Shown in pieces: positions 7,951 to 16,066 of a stretch of 43,298 nt of DNA. Source of the DNA: CAYPUG01 sp964413905 (GTDB lineage Bacteria > Chloroflexota > Anaerolineae > JAADDB01); the NCBI GenBank assembly GCA_964413905.1, contig CAYPUG010000006.1, positions 1 to 43,298 on the forward strand. Direction: 5' to 3'. Each line of letters begins with the position of its first letter. Position 1 is the first letter of the stretch. The notes under the pieces are model-generated. The model was not told the origin of the DNA and ran no database searches. It saw only the letters and a list, made by a program, of their open reading frames with translations. A program made the translations under genes and the position numbers.

Positions 7951-8919
7951 ATGGATGACAATAAGTGGTTTCGGGAGACTTTAAACGCATTATTTCAAGA
8001 TGTCCGTTTGTGGTGGTTGGTGGCACCGTGGTTTTTGTTTCTCTGGCTGGCCCAGGTGTTGAGTGGTGGGATGGTTATCGGTGAAGAGGCTCGTCTCCGG
8101 TGGCTAATGTCCCATTCCGCGTTTTCGCATCTCTTATCTCAAGTGGAGACGTTCTGGGACTTGGTACGCATTTTGCCGCGAATGGTTTACGAATTTTGGG
8201 GCTTTCGTGCTTACTTTCTCCTGGGGCTCATCGCCCTGAGCATTTTATTGTGGCTCGTGAATTTGGTGCTCACCGGCACTATCATCTATCATACGATGCC
8301 CATCCATAAACGCCCTCCTCGCCTGGAAACGAGTTTGTACACCGGCCTGAAACGGACTCCTTGTCTTTTTTTGGTCAATTTGATAATGGGGGCCCTCGAG
8401 ATGGTATTGTTTCTTCCGTTTCTTGGGGTGTTCTTGGTCATTCTCAAAGTCGCTATCGATTATTCACCACCTGCAGGGGTGAATGCATTTCTTCCCGTAC
8501 TTCTGGTCAGCAGTCTGTGTTTCTTTATCCCTCTGCTGTTCTTGGCGATGTTTGTGGTGGGCGTGTATCAAAATCTGACATACCAAGCCTGTGTCCAAGA
8601 GGGAAGGCGCATGGGCGCGTCGTTCTTGCGCGCGTGGGCTGTTGGGCGCCACCGTCCGGGGCCAGTTCTTCTTTTAGGCGTCATTGCCCTCCTGTTGGCC
8701 GGCGGAGTGGAGTTGGTACAGTGGGTTTTCACCCAAACGCTGCGCATATGGTCTATAGCCGAGGGCACCGAAGCACTTTTCGGCCTGTTGGTTTGGACAG
8801 TTCTCGCGGGTATTGTGGCTTTTCTCTCGGTGTTTAAGGACGTGTTGGTGTTGGTGCTTTATACCAAAGCATGGCCTGATATCGCAGGGCTCACGCAAGT
8901 GGATGGGGATGAGGTGTAG
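7951..8919 (+). CDS. Polytopic membrane protein of unknown function
   Basis: I do not recognise a family with confidence. The protein (322 residues from the ATG at 7951) has about six hydrophobic segments: around 20-40, 95-125, 140-170, 185-215, 240-265 and 275-300. It ends with a short hydrophilic tail. The general layout, with paired helices and small cytoplasmic loops, resembles DUF4013-like permease-type proteins, and a clear DUF4013 protein is encoded at 36062, but I cannot show homology. The ATG at 7951 has GAGAAAAGG a few bases upstream; an upstream in-frame GTG at 7903 lacks a ribosome binding site and lies against the tandem repeat. The gene ends seven bases from the convergent GT2 gene without an evident terminator. 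Confidence 0.7.
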   Translation: MDDNKWFRETLNALFQDVRLWWLVAPWFLFLWLAQVLSGGMVIGEEARLRWLMSHSAFSHLLSQVETFWDLVRILPRMVYEFWGFRAYFLLGLIALSILLWLVNLVLTGTIIYHTMPIHKRPPRLETSLYTGLKRTPCLFLVNLIMGALEMVLFLPFLGVFLVILKVAIDYSPPAGVNAFLPVLLVSSLCFFIPLLFLAMFVVGVYQNLTYQACVQEGRRMGASFLRAWAVGRHRPGPVLLLGVIALLLAGGVELVQWVFTQTLRIWSIAEGTEALFGLLVWTVLAGIVAFLSVFKDVLVLVLYTKAWPDIAGLTQVDGDEV

Positions 8920-8926
8920 GGCGTTC

Positions 8927-9955
8927 TCACAGCACACGTCCGCCCGATGTGCCTCCTACCCGCTTCGGCAGATCTCGACGCCAGTGCACGCGTGGATCAT
9001 CACGGTGACGTCGACGCCACCACACTCCCTGGGGGTACCCGATCATTTTGCCTATGTCCCCGATAACCCGCAGCGCGGGTACCCAGAGATATTCTCGCCA
9101 ATGGGGCCCCTTCCTACCCGTGTGAAGTCGCTTCAGGCGCCACCAAGGACGTCGGCAATACGCGACCACTCCCAGAAGAATGAGTCCCCAGAAGAGCGGG
9201 TGGATGGTCCAACCCAGCACCAAGAGCGCGGGGAGCGCCACAAAATACGTTCCGTAACGGATGGCGTGACGCATGCGCCACAGGTCTGCTTGTCCGTCCC
9301 CAAACGCGTAATTTCGATACTGGCGGAAAAAGGCGCGCACCGTGGAACGGGGGCGAAAGTACACTACGGCATCCGGTGCCCACGCAAACTCCCCGGCCAA
9401 CGCGCGTATCCGCAAATCGAAGACCACATCCTCGCTGTAGGCTAACCATTCCGGGTATCCCCCCACCTGTTCCCATACATCCCGCCGAAACGCCACCGAA
9501 CGACTGGAAGGCAGAAACCGGGATGGGTCGATCTCCTCCACCAAGGGGAGTGTGGTGGCAGCTAATGCCCACTCGAACAGCGTTTGGGGGTCAGGGAGGA
9601 AGAAGCCGGCCACGGCCGGTGGATTCTCCCCGCGATCCCAGGCCGCGATCAGATGGGCCAGCCAGTCGGGGGGGATACGGACTCCCGCGTCGGTGCTGGC
9701 GATGATGTCTGCTTGTGTCGCACGAATGGCCGCGTTACGTCCCTCGCTGATATTCGCTCCGGGCAAGGAAATCACGCGCAGGGGCAAGCGTTCCGTGTAC
9801 TCCTGGAGGATTGCCAGGGTGCCGTCCGTGGATCCCCCATCGACGATGATGATCTCGTCGGGGGCGCGCGTTTGCGCGGCCAACGAATCCAGCAAGGTCT
9901 GGATGCTCTCGGATTCGTTTAGAACCGTGGCGATAACTGCGACTCGTGGGCTCAT
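8927..9955 (-). CDS. Family 2 glycosyltransferase, membrane-anchored
   Basis: The N-terminal GT-A domain begins VAVIATVLNESESIQTLLDS and continues with IIIVDGGSTDGT (36-47), the nucleotide-sugar binding region. STDAGVRI around 87-94 supplies the DxD-like metal site. The FEWALA...SRSVAFRRDVWEQVGGYPEWLAYSEDVVFDLRIR stretch is the acceptor-side ED motif. Two hydrophobic segments at about 240-280 suggest membrane anchoring near the C-terminus. Such enzymes elongate polysaccharides or glycolipids; the donor is unknown. The start overlaps the DUF503 stop by four bases (ATGA), so it is translationally coupled in the minus-strand operon. Confidence 0.88.
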   Translation of the reverse strand: MSPRVAVIATVLNESESIQTLLDSLAAQTRAPDEIIIVDGGSTDGTLAILQEYTERLPLRVISLPGANISEGRNAAIRATQADIIASTDAGVRIPPDWLAHLIAAWDRGENPPAVAGFFLPDPQTLFEWALAATTLPLVEEIDPSRFLPSSRSVAFRRDVWEQVGGYPEWLAYSEDVVFDLRIRALAGEFAWAPDAVVYFRPRSTVRAFFRQYRNYAFGDGQADLWRMRHAIRYGTYFVALPALLVLGWTIHPLFWGLILLGVVAYCRRPWWRLKRLHTGRKGPHWREYLWVPALRVIGDIGKMIGYPQGVWWRRRHRDDPRVHWRRDLPKRVGGTSGGRVL

Positions 9956-10242
9956 TGGATGAGTTCAATATCGTAGTCCACCACCTCCGCGTCTATACGC
10001 ATCCGTTCGACGGTTTGTACGGCCTTCGTGAGCAAGGAGTGGACGTAATTGGCGTCGGAACTCACGCAGGTGATGGCGATGACCGCGCGTTGGTACACAT
10101 CTTGCGCGTCCACTTCGGCTACGGAGACGTTAAACTCGTTGCGAAGCCGAGCGATAATTGGACGTACCACCGCGCGTTTGCCTTTGAGTGAGCCGTTGTA
10201 CGGTAAACGTAACTCTATAGTTGCGACTCCGATGGTAAACAT
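9952..10242 (-). CDS. DUF503 (YlxP-like) small protein
   Basis: A 96-residue protein with the DUF503 pattern: MFTIGVATIELRLPYNGSLKGKRAVVRPIIARLRNEFNVSVAEVD, then the RAVIAITCVSSDANYV segment. YlxP in Bacillus sits in the nusA-infB-rbfA operon and is linked to ribosome maturation, but its biochemical role is not settled. Here it lies instead between a lipoyl/octanoyl transferase gene and a glycosyltransferase gene. The ATG at 10242 matches the usual family start; a TTG two codons upstream (10248) is also possible and begins just two bases after the preceding stop. No strong Shine-Dalgarno is seen, which fits coupling. Confidence 0.85.
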   Translation of the reverse strand: MFTIGVATIELRLPYNGSLKGKRAVVRPIIARLRNEFNVSVAEVDAQDVYQRAVIAITCVSSDANYVHSLLTKAVQTVERMRIDAEVVDYDIELIQ

Positions 10243-10250
10243 GGCCAACT

Positions 10251-11090
10251 TTAGATACGGTATGTCCAGTGGGATTGTGTGTACACTTCTCGTTCTAAGA
10301 TTTCAGCCAGTGCGTATTCCTCAGGTGTCAATGTTCCTTCGGTAAATTCTACGTTCAGCGCCTCGGAAAAGCCTTGGGTCAGGGCTTGGGCTGCTTCGGC
10401 AAAGGAAACCGGATGTCCTAGCGCGTGCTCAACGCTGGTGGCCCGTTGGGCCAAAGCGCCACGCAGGGCATGGCGCACGTCCTCTTCCAGCGCCAAGTAA
10501 TCCACCAGTCGGGCGACATCGCCATATAGGGGGATGGCACCGTGCTGGAGAACCCAGTCTTTTTTACGCACCTGTGCACTGCCTACGATTTTTCGGCCGT
10601 CCACGGTCAGGATTTCGTACGCGGACGGGACTTCGAAACACGCCGCGCTGACATCGGGCCCTGCCCGTGCCGACGCGTCTGCCTTATACACTCGAACCCC
10701 TAGACGCTCCAGGCCCCGGGTGATTCCCTCACTGAGCCGGAGATAACAATCCAGAACCATGCCTCGTAACCGCGGCTCATCGGCCGGCCCGGCCACACTG
10801 TACGTGATCTCATCCACGTGCAGGATGGCGCGACCTCCGGTGGGACGACGAACTACATCGATCCCGTGGGCCTGTGCTTTATCCACGTCGATGTCGGCAA
10901 TGGATTGGTGTCGCCCCAATGAGATACAGGGGGGATCCCAGGCGTAAAGGCGCAAGGTTGGAGGTACATGCCCTTCCCCGGCCATGCGCGCGATGGCTTC
11001 GTCTACCGCCATGTTCCAGGAGCCACGGCCCGGACCGTGGATAATCAGGCGCCATTGTCCTTTGGGAAAGCGATTCTTCTCCTCACTCAT
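10251..11090 (-). CDS. Lipoate-protein ligase / octanoyltransferase family protein (LipM-like)
   Basis: A 279-residue BPL_LplA_LipB-fold protein that attaches or transfers lipoyl or octanoyl groups onto lipoyl domains. The substrate motif reads RRPTGGRAILHVDEITYSV, and the second half has AACFEVPSAYEILTVDGRKIVGSAQ. An active-site type Cys in ACFE-x-PS is typical of the octanoyl transferase LipM, and the R-P-T-G-G-R-A form is closer to LipM than to the ligase LplA, so I lean toward octanoyl-ACP:protein transferase. The ATG at 11090 overlaps the methyltransferase stop by four bases (ATGA), which settles the start; the upstream ATG at 11126 is unlikely. No LipA is visible in the window. Confidence 0.85.
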   Translation of the reverse strand: MSEEKNRFPKGQWRLIIHGPGRGSWNMAVDEAIARMAGEGHVPPTLRLYAWDPPCISLGRHQSIADIDVDKAQAHGIDVVRRPTGGRAILHVDEITYSVAGPADEPRLRGMVLDCYLRLSEGITRGLERLGVRVYKADASARAGPDVSAACFEVPSAYEILTVDGRKIVGSAQVRKKDWVLQHGAIPLYGDVARLVDYLALEEDVRHALRGALAQRATSVEHALGHPVSFAEAAQALTQGFSEALNVEFTEGTLTPEEYALAEILEREVYTQSHWTYRI

Positions 11091-11842
11091 GGTTTTTCCG
11101 CGATGGCGATAATTCCCGTGCCCCAAGGAAAGGAGAGCCGACGCAGGATTGTGGCTTCTACACGGCCGATGCCGTGAAGAAGGGTATTCAGGGGCTCCGG
11201 GGTGGGTTCCATCTCCACCTGATACGCGTCCTCGTCAAAGTGCGGCGAAGCGAGGTCGGGTTCAAAGCGTCCGCGACGGGCCAGAATCACGGCAGCGGCC
11301 AGCGGGAAGATGAAGAAGTTATTGTACGAGCTGCGTAACACTCGAAATCCATGTTCTTCTATCTTACGAATCAGTTCAGGCCGCGTGTAACGTCGTTGAT
11401 GGCGGTTGAGCACGTCGTTTTTGCTCCACAGGAACATGAACGCGGGCACGGTCACCAGTAGTTTTCCTCCCGGTTTGAGTACTCGATATGCTTCTGCGAA
11501 CACGCCTGTTTCGTTGGGCACGTGTTCCACCGTGTCTAACAGCGCGACCAAGTCGAAGGAGGCATCCTTGTACGGCAACGCGTCCGCACCACCCTGGCTC
11601 ACGGTGAGGCGTCGCTCGTGGGCCACCCGCAATGGCCGTGGGTTCACATCCACGCCCATGTACCGTCCATAATGGCGCAAGTGGTGGGCCATATTGCCTG
11701 CACCACAGCCCACATCCAGAACCAGGCGCTGTCCGCCTGGGGCCCCTGCGTACATGTCCAGGTATGTCAGGATGGCCCGAGTACGTGTAGCGAACCACCA
11801 GTGTTTATCTTCTTCCAGCAGAACAAGCATTGGTGTTCTCAT
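11087..11842 (-). CDS. Class I SAM-dependent methyltransferase
   Basis: A 251-residue protein with a Rossmann methyltransferase core. Motif I is VLDVGCGAGNMAHHL (41-55). The acidic residue after beta-2 is in YMGVDVNP. The LPYKDASFDLVALLDTVEHVP region is motif IV, and AYRVLKPGGKLLVTVPA is the post-motif block typical of methyltransferases acting on small molecules or lipid/polysaccharide precursors. The N-terminal EEDKHWWFATRTRAIL is often seen in methyltransferases near surface-polysaccharide genes. GTGAGGG lies just before the ATG. It is the first gene of an overlapping set with the lipoyl transferase, DUF503 and GT2 genes. The substrate is unknown. Confidence 0.85.
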   Translation of the reverse strand: MRTPMLVLLEEDKHWWFATRTRAILTYLDMYAGAPGGQRLVLDVGCGAGNMAHHLRHYGRYMGVDVNPRPLRVAHERRLTVSQGGADALPYKDASFDLVALLDTVEHVPNETGVFAEAYRVLKPGGKLLVTVPAFMFLWSKNDVLNRHQRRYTRPELIRKIEEHGFRVLRSSYNNFFIFPLAAAVILARRGRFEPDLASPHFDEDAYQVEMEPTPEPLNTLLHGIGRVEATILRRLSFPWGTGIIAIAEKP

Positions 11843-11853
11843 AAGCCCTCACG

Positions 11854-11890
11854 AACACGAGGGCGAAGCCACATGCTTCGCCCTCGTGTT
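11854..11890. terminator. Perfect 16-bp hairpin upstream of the methyltransferase gene
   Basis: A perfect stem (11854-11869 with 11875-11890) with a five-base loop sits between the end of the ParA-partner gene (11980) and the methyltransferase start (11842). On the minus strand no T run follows; instead the ribosome binding site of the methyltransferase begins almost at once. It may be a weak terminator, an mRNA-stabilising structure, or a member of the palindromic repeat group in this genome (its inner GGCGAAG/CTTCGCC resembles the element at 7334). Confidence 0.45.
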
Positions 11891-11979
11891 TCTCCATAGA
11901 TAGACATTTGTGAGAGATTCAGCCCTTCTTTTTCTTCGATCGAGGGAGCGCAGGGGACGCGCCCCGGATTGCTGCTTGC

Positions 11980-13266
11980 TTAGCCTTCCTCGGTTGGCGT
12001 GAGCACTCGAATGATGCGCTCCAGCAATTCGTATACGAATTGCTGGCGAAAGCCTCCCAAGACCGCTACCAGCGCGGGGAACATCTGGACGCCCCGCGTG
12101 CTTTCCGTCGTGGGTATTGTTCCTTCCAACGCGAGGAAACCGGTAGCAATAATCAAGAACACGATGCCACCGAGAATGAACCCCATCAGCGGTTGGATAA
12201 GATACCACATGTTGTACCGTTTGTCGAAATCCTGCTCATGGGCAACGTGCCACCAGAGGCTGTACAAGGCTCCAACAACGCCGCCGATGCCGCCCCACAT
12301 GAGACTGGTCAAGAAGGGGATGAGCACATCGATGTACGGTGATTGTCCCCCTCCCACTACGATTTTTACCCATTGCGTTAAGGGGGTCTGCCATATTTGC
12401 AAGGCGATAAACGTGCCCAGAAACACCACCAGGCAGCAGACTTCGTACATGAGCAGACGATACCCGTATTTCCGCCCCCACTCCACATACTGCTGAAAGC
12501 GGTGGAGTACGGTCTTGACTTGGTTTACTTTGTACTCCGCGTCGACCAGACGTTCGGGCGCGCCCCACAGCAGTTCACGCGCTTCTCGCAGGGCCCCTAG
12601 GGCCTCATCTGCCGCTTCCTTGTTCGTGGAGAGATAACGTGGGATCTCCTCATATAAATCAGAGATCTCCCGTTCCAAGCGGTCAAAATGCTCTTGGGAA
12701 ATGCGTAGGATGATCTCCTCGCGTGGGAGGGTGGTTTCCCCGCCTGTTGGTTCGGGGATTTCATAAGGCGACGTTTCGGTGGACAAGGGCGGTGTCGTCT
12801 CAACGTGCATAGGGGTCTCGACCAATGTGCCCCCAGGGTGCAAATCCGGTGGGGGCATCTCTCCCCCCTCTTCTGGAGGAGGGATCTCATCCCTGTCCGG
12901 TGGAGGATATACCTCTGCCGTTCCTGTGGTTTCTGATAATGGTTCCGTAGGTTCAGGAGGGTGTGCTTCCGTTGAGAGGGGAATGGAAGCGATTTCGTCG
13001 TGGACATTGCCCGCGGCCATGACTTCTTTGTCCAACATGTCGGCTAAGATCTTGTCGGCATGTTCCGGTGAAGTCTCCGCGCCGTCTGGGGAAATTGCCT
13101 CTTGGGGCTGTGTTTCTTCGGTGGGGGCTGCGTGCTCTTCCGCCTCCTCCACGCCCTCCCCGAAGAACGCTTCGACTCCCCGACCCACGGTGGACTTCAC
13201 CTTTTCGTGGAGGAGTTCTGTGGTTGCTTTGCTGCTTTTCTTACGACGACGTTTCTTTTCGGCCAT
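11980..13266 (-). CDS. Membrane protein with charged/proline-rich N-terminus, coupled to ParA
   Basis: I do not recognise a family. The 428-residue protein starts with a very basic segment (MAEKKRRRKKSSK), then a long acidic, Pro/Glu/Thr-rich and probably disordered region to about residue 175. A helical, coiled-coil-like part (about 180-265) follows. Three membrane segments come next (about 271-292, 314-336, 355-380), then a short amphipathic tail with FRQQFVYELLERIIRVL. The ATG at 13266 has GGAGG about nine bases upstream and lies inside the parA gene, giving a 26-base overlap, so the two proteins are made together. The arrangement suggests a membrane anchor or receptor for the ParA-type ATPase; that is inference. 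Confidence 0.75.
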   Translation of the reverse strand: MAEKKRRRKKSSKATTELLHEKVKSTVGRGVEAFFGEGVEEAEEHAAPTEETQPQEAISPDGAETSPEHADKILADMLDKEVMAAGNVHDEIASIPLSTEAHPPEPTEPLSETTGTAEVYPPPDRDEIPPPEEGGEMPPPDLHPGGTLVETPMHVETTPPLSTETSPYEIPEPTGGETTLPREEIILRISQEHFDRLEREISDLYEEIPRYLSTNKEAADEALGALREARELLWGAPERLVDAEYKVNQVKTVLHRFQQYVEWGRKYGYRLLMYEVCCLVVFLGTFIALQIWQTPLTQWVKIVVGGGQSPYIDVLIPFLTSLMWGGIGGVVGALYSLWWHVAHEQDFDKRYNMWYLIQPLMGFILGGIVFLIIATGFLALEGTIPTTESTRGVQMFPALVAVLGGFRQQFVYELLERIIRVLTPTEEG

Positions 13267-14017
13267 GGATGAGTACCTCCGCGAGTTCACGATACGCTTG
13301 TGCACCGGGATGATTTGGCGCGTAGTCTAGGATAGATTGGCCCGCCACCGCTGCTTCGGCAAAGCGGATACTGCGCCTTACCGTGATGGGGAACACGTAG
13401 TCGCCAAAGAGCGCCCGTGTTTCTTCCAGGATTTGTCGCGTGTGCCAAGGTCTTGGGTCAAACATGACGGGCAAGATGCCACGCACCTTTAACCGTGGAT
13501 TCAATCGTCTTCGGACCCTGGCGATGTTCTCAAACAGCGTGCCCAACCCACGCAATGCTAAGAATTCACATTGCAGCGGGATAATCACCTCATCGGCCGC
13601 GGTCAGGGCATTGACGGTCAGCAATCCCAGATTCGGCGGACAGTCAATGAGAATAAAATCGTACTCATCGCGCAGGGGAGTGAGTATACCTTTCAGCGCG
13701 TGCTCTCGGCTCGCGCGCTCCACCAGTTCCAGTTCGGCCGCGGCTAAGTGAATATCAGACGGGATGACATCTAACCCGTCCTTGAGCGAGATGATGGCCG
13801 TGTGTGGGTCCTCATGGTGACCGCTAAGGAGTGTGTACATAGTGGGCATGCCCGTTTGAACCTCTACACCCACGGAACTGCTCAGCGATCCCTGAGGATC
13901 TAAATCCACTAAGAGAACACGTTGTCCCTTTTCTGCGAGAGCGGCCCCCAGGTTGACAACGGTGGTGGTTTTCCCCACCCCCCCTTTTTGGTTGACGACG
14001 GCGATGATTGTTCCCAT
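13241..14017 (-). CDS. parA: ParA/Soj-family ATPase
   Basis: A 258-residue deviant-Walker ATPase. The N-terminus is MGTIIAVVNQKGGVGKTTT, with the signature lysine and P-loop of ParA/MinD (KGGVGKTT). It continues with VLLVDLDPQGSLSSSVG and, near the middle, FILIDCPPNLGLLTVNALTAAD, both standard Soj motifs. These ATPases dimerise on DNA or membrane and position chromosomes, plasmids or protein complexes. No parB gene or obvious parS-like site is in the window; instead the next gene encodes an overlapping membrane protein. GAGGAA lies seven bases upstream of the ATG at 14017; earlier in-frame ATGs run through the promoter region and are unlikely. The symbol reflects family only. Confidence 0.85.
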   Translation of the reverse strand: MGTIIAVVNQKGGVGKTTTVVNLGAALAEKGQRVLLVDLDPQGSLSSSVGVEVQTGMPTMYTLLSGHHEDPHTAIISLKDGLDVIPSDIHLAAAELELVERASREHALKGILTPLRDEYDFILIDCPPNLGLLTVNALTAADEVIIPLQCEFLALRGLGTLFENIARVRRRLNPRLKVRGILPVMFDPRPWHTRQILEETRALFGDYVFPITVRRSIRFAEAAVAGQSILDYAPNHPGAQAYRELAEVLIHGRKETSS

Positions 14018-14090
14018 GTGTGTTCCTCGAGGTGTGTACATAGCGTGGGGAATGATGTGCGTTTTATACACACGCTCATGGTTTGTGTGT

Positions 14091-14101
14091 ATTATACCAC
14101 A
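14091..14101 (-). promoter_or_regulatory. Extended -10 promoter of the parA gene pair
   Basis: On the minus strand TGTGG directly precedes a perfect TATAAT (14091-14096); no good -35 is seen at 16-18 bases. Transcription would begin near 14083, leaving a leader of about 66 bases. GTGTGTA-type repeats lie in the leader (14031-14044, 14084-14091) and could be operator sites. Confidence 0.55.
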
Positions 14102-14133
14102 TGCTGCAAATTCCACACGTTAGGCCCCATGTG

Positions 14134-15975
14134 TTAGTCCTCGTTTTGACCCTGCGTCTGTGCGCCTTTAGGGAGTTCGGTGCCGGGGCCGTAGAGATAG
14201 ACCGCGCGCCAAGGTTCGTACTTGCTGACGAATTCCTGTTGTTCGATGATCTGATCCCCACGGCGTACGGTTCGGGTGATGCGCACGGTCATGCCCTTTT
14301 TAGGCCATTCCACTTGTTTTATAGTCCCCTTGGGTAAGGAGGGATCTTCAATGTAAAGGGGAGGGGGCGGCTCTTCAACGTTTTCATAAATGGGTTTGCC
14401 GATCTCCACGGTCCAATCGGGTCGAGTTCCCCATAGTCGGAAGATAAGAACACCGTTGCGGGTGTCCACAACCGGTTGGATGAGCAAATAAGCGGGCGTG
14501 GTGTTTTTGAACTTCAAGTCCACATAAGGGGAATAGACGGTGGCGTCCATGCCGGGTTCGCCGTACCAGGAGACGATGTATCCGTGGTTCCACCGTTCCA
14601 AAATGGGCAAGCCGGCGAAGAACGCGGCCCGGAACAACGTGGTCGAGACTTGGCAGACGCCGCCGCCGATGCCCACCGCGGTGCGGTCTCCCCAGATGAT
14701 GAGGGAATCTTCGTACCCGTTAGCTGCAGTAATGGGACCGGCTTCCTTGTTGAACGAAAAGGTGCCCCCCGGCGGAATCACAACCCCCCGCACGGCTTCC
14801 GCGGCTCGTACAATGTTGTGCACCCGGGCCGGGCTTGAACCGCGGAATGAAGTGCGTCCTTCAGCGACGATCTCGTGAATACCTAACTCCTCCGGGGTTG
14901 CGTCCATGGGAACGGCGGGGGGTACAGAATGGGCGGGGACGCGGACTCGATGGTGTCCTTTTTCCAGCGCGTTGGCAATCACGTCCACCGCCGCGTCCAC
15001 ATTCATGTCCCAACCTTTCTGACTGGGGGAAAGGACGATGAATTGACGCGTATCGGGATTGTAATCCAATCGGGCATCTACGGGAGCACGGCGGTACCGG
15101 TTGGCCAAATCCTGCAGGAGTGCGCGCAATGTATCACGTTTGACATGGACCAAAACGTCCACGTGGCCATCTGGGTGACGTTGAGGCGTCAATTGAACCA
15201 CCTTGGTGAGAGCGGCTGTGTCCAGCGCCATGACCCGATCGCCCATGTCCAGGAGAAGCGGTTGCGACAGAAAACGGGTAACCTGTTCGTCCAGTGCATG
15301 AACATCCAATGGGGGCGGTCCACTACGGCGAACGATGACGGGAACCGGCGCGACGAGTTCACGTGTTTGAACGACATGGTCCAACGCGTGTTTCAGGGCG
15401 GTCCAGCTGCGCAGCATGTCCACTTCCTGTCCGGCTCGTCCCGGCGCGTAGAGAACACCTGTGGCGGTAAGCATAACGGATGGATCTTCGAGAGGCCGAT
15501 AAAGTGAGGCGGCCAGCGCGTTGAGCCATTGTCGGGCCTCCCCCAATACAGGCTGAAATGCAGGCCCGGGAAAGTATATCCCATGCCACAGGGCATACAG
15601 TTGCTCGCGTATTTGGGTCCACAAGGGACCGTTACGACCATATGCGTAGGCCCGAAGGAGTGGCGCGCGGAGATTCGTTTCCGTTTTGGGGTAGATAAAC
15701 CAGGAGCGACCTTCATACGTCACTTCCACCGGTGGAATGGGGGGATCTGTATACGCTTGGAAGAGGATACGACGGGCCTCGGTGAGAGAAAGTCCGCCCA
15801 GGTGGATTGACCCGACGACAACACCGGGGTAGATGCGCATTTGGTAATGCGATGTCCAGAGGAGGAACACTAAGGCGGCCAGCGCTACAGGCGTGCTGAT
15901 CCACAGCAGGATCCAGGAGAACCCATGGCGACGATGGGAGCGACGATGTGCGTCGGTTCTACCGTAACGGCTCAT
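14134..15975 (-). CDS. VanW family protein, membrane-anchored cell-surface protein
   Basis: A 613-residue protein with a basic N-terminus, one membrane segment (18-40) and a long extracellular part. The region after the membrane segment (PGVVVGSIHLGGLSLTEARRIL, then a second similar unit to about 350) resembles the peptidoglycan-binding-4 repeats that commonly precede VanW. The VanW domain spans about 370-505 with PPGGTFSFN, IGGGVCQVSTTLF and the RWNHGYIVSWY block. The C-terminus (about 545-600, with VEWPKKGMTVRITRTV) looks like a G5-type domain. VanW was named from vancomycin resistance clusters, but its activity is unknown; there is no other resistance gene here. GTGAGG lies six bases before the ATG. 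Confidence 0.87.
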   Translation of the reverse strand: MSRYGRTDAHRRSHRRHGFSWILLWISTPVALAALVFLLWTSHYQMRIYPGVVVGSIHLGGLSLTEARRILFQAYTDPPIPPVEVTYEGRSWFIYPKTETNLRAPLLRAYAYGRNGPLWTQIREQLYALWHGIYFPGPAFQPVLGEARQWLNALAASLYRPLEDPSVMLTATGVLYAPGRAGQEVDMLRSWTALKHALDHVVQTRELVAPVPVIVRRSGPPPLDVHALDEQVTRFLSQPLLLDMGDRVMALDTAALTKVVQLTPQRHPDGHVDVLVHVKRDTLRALLQDLANRYRRAPVDARLDYNPDTRQFIVLSPSQKGWDMNVDAAVDVIANALEKGHHRVRVPAHSVPPAVPMDATPEELGIHEIVAEGRTSFRGSSPARVHNIVRAAEAVRGVVIPPGGTFSFNKEAGPITAANGYEDSLIIWGDRTAVGIGGGVCQVSTTLFRAAFFAGLPILERWNHGYIVSWYGEPGMDATVYSPYVDLKFKNTTPAYLLIQPVVDTRNGVLIFRLWGTRPDWTVEIGKPIYENVEEPPPPLYIEDPSLPKGTIKQVEWPKKGMTVRITRTVRRGDQIIEQQEFVSKYEPWRAVYLYGPGTELPKGAQTQGQNED

Positions 15976-16066
15976 ATAACCTCACTTTGTGTATGTTCCT
16001 CCACCGGATACGGGAGTGCCCGTCAATCCATGAATCTCCCTCTTTTGGGCGCGGCGTATCGGTCGC

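Noticed and set aside
14018..14116. Longer ParA form starting at 14116
   Set aside because: It would start upstream of the -10 element and ParA proteins begin right before the KGG motif as at 14017.
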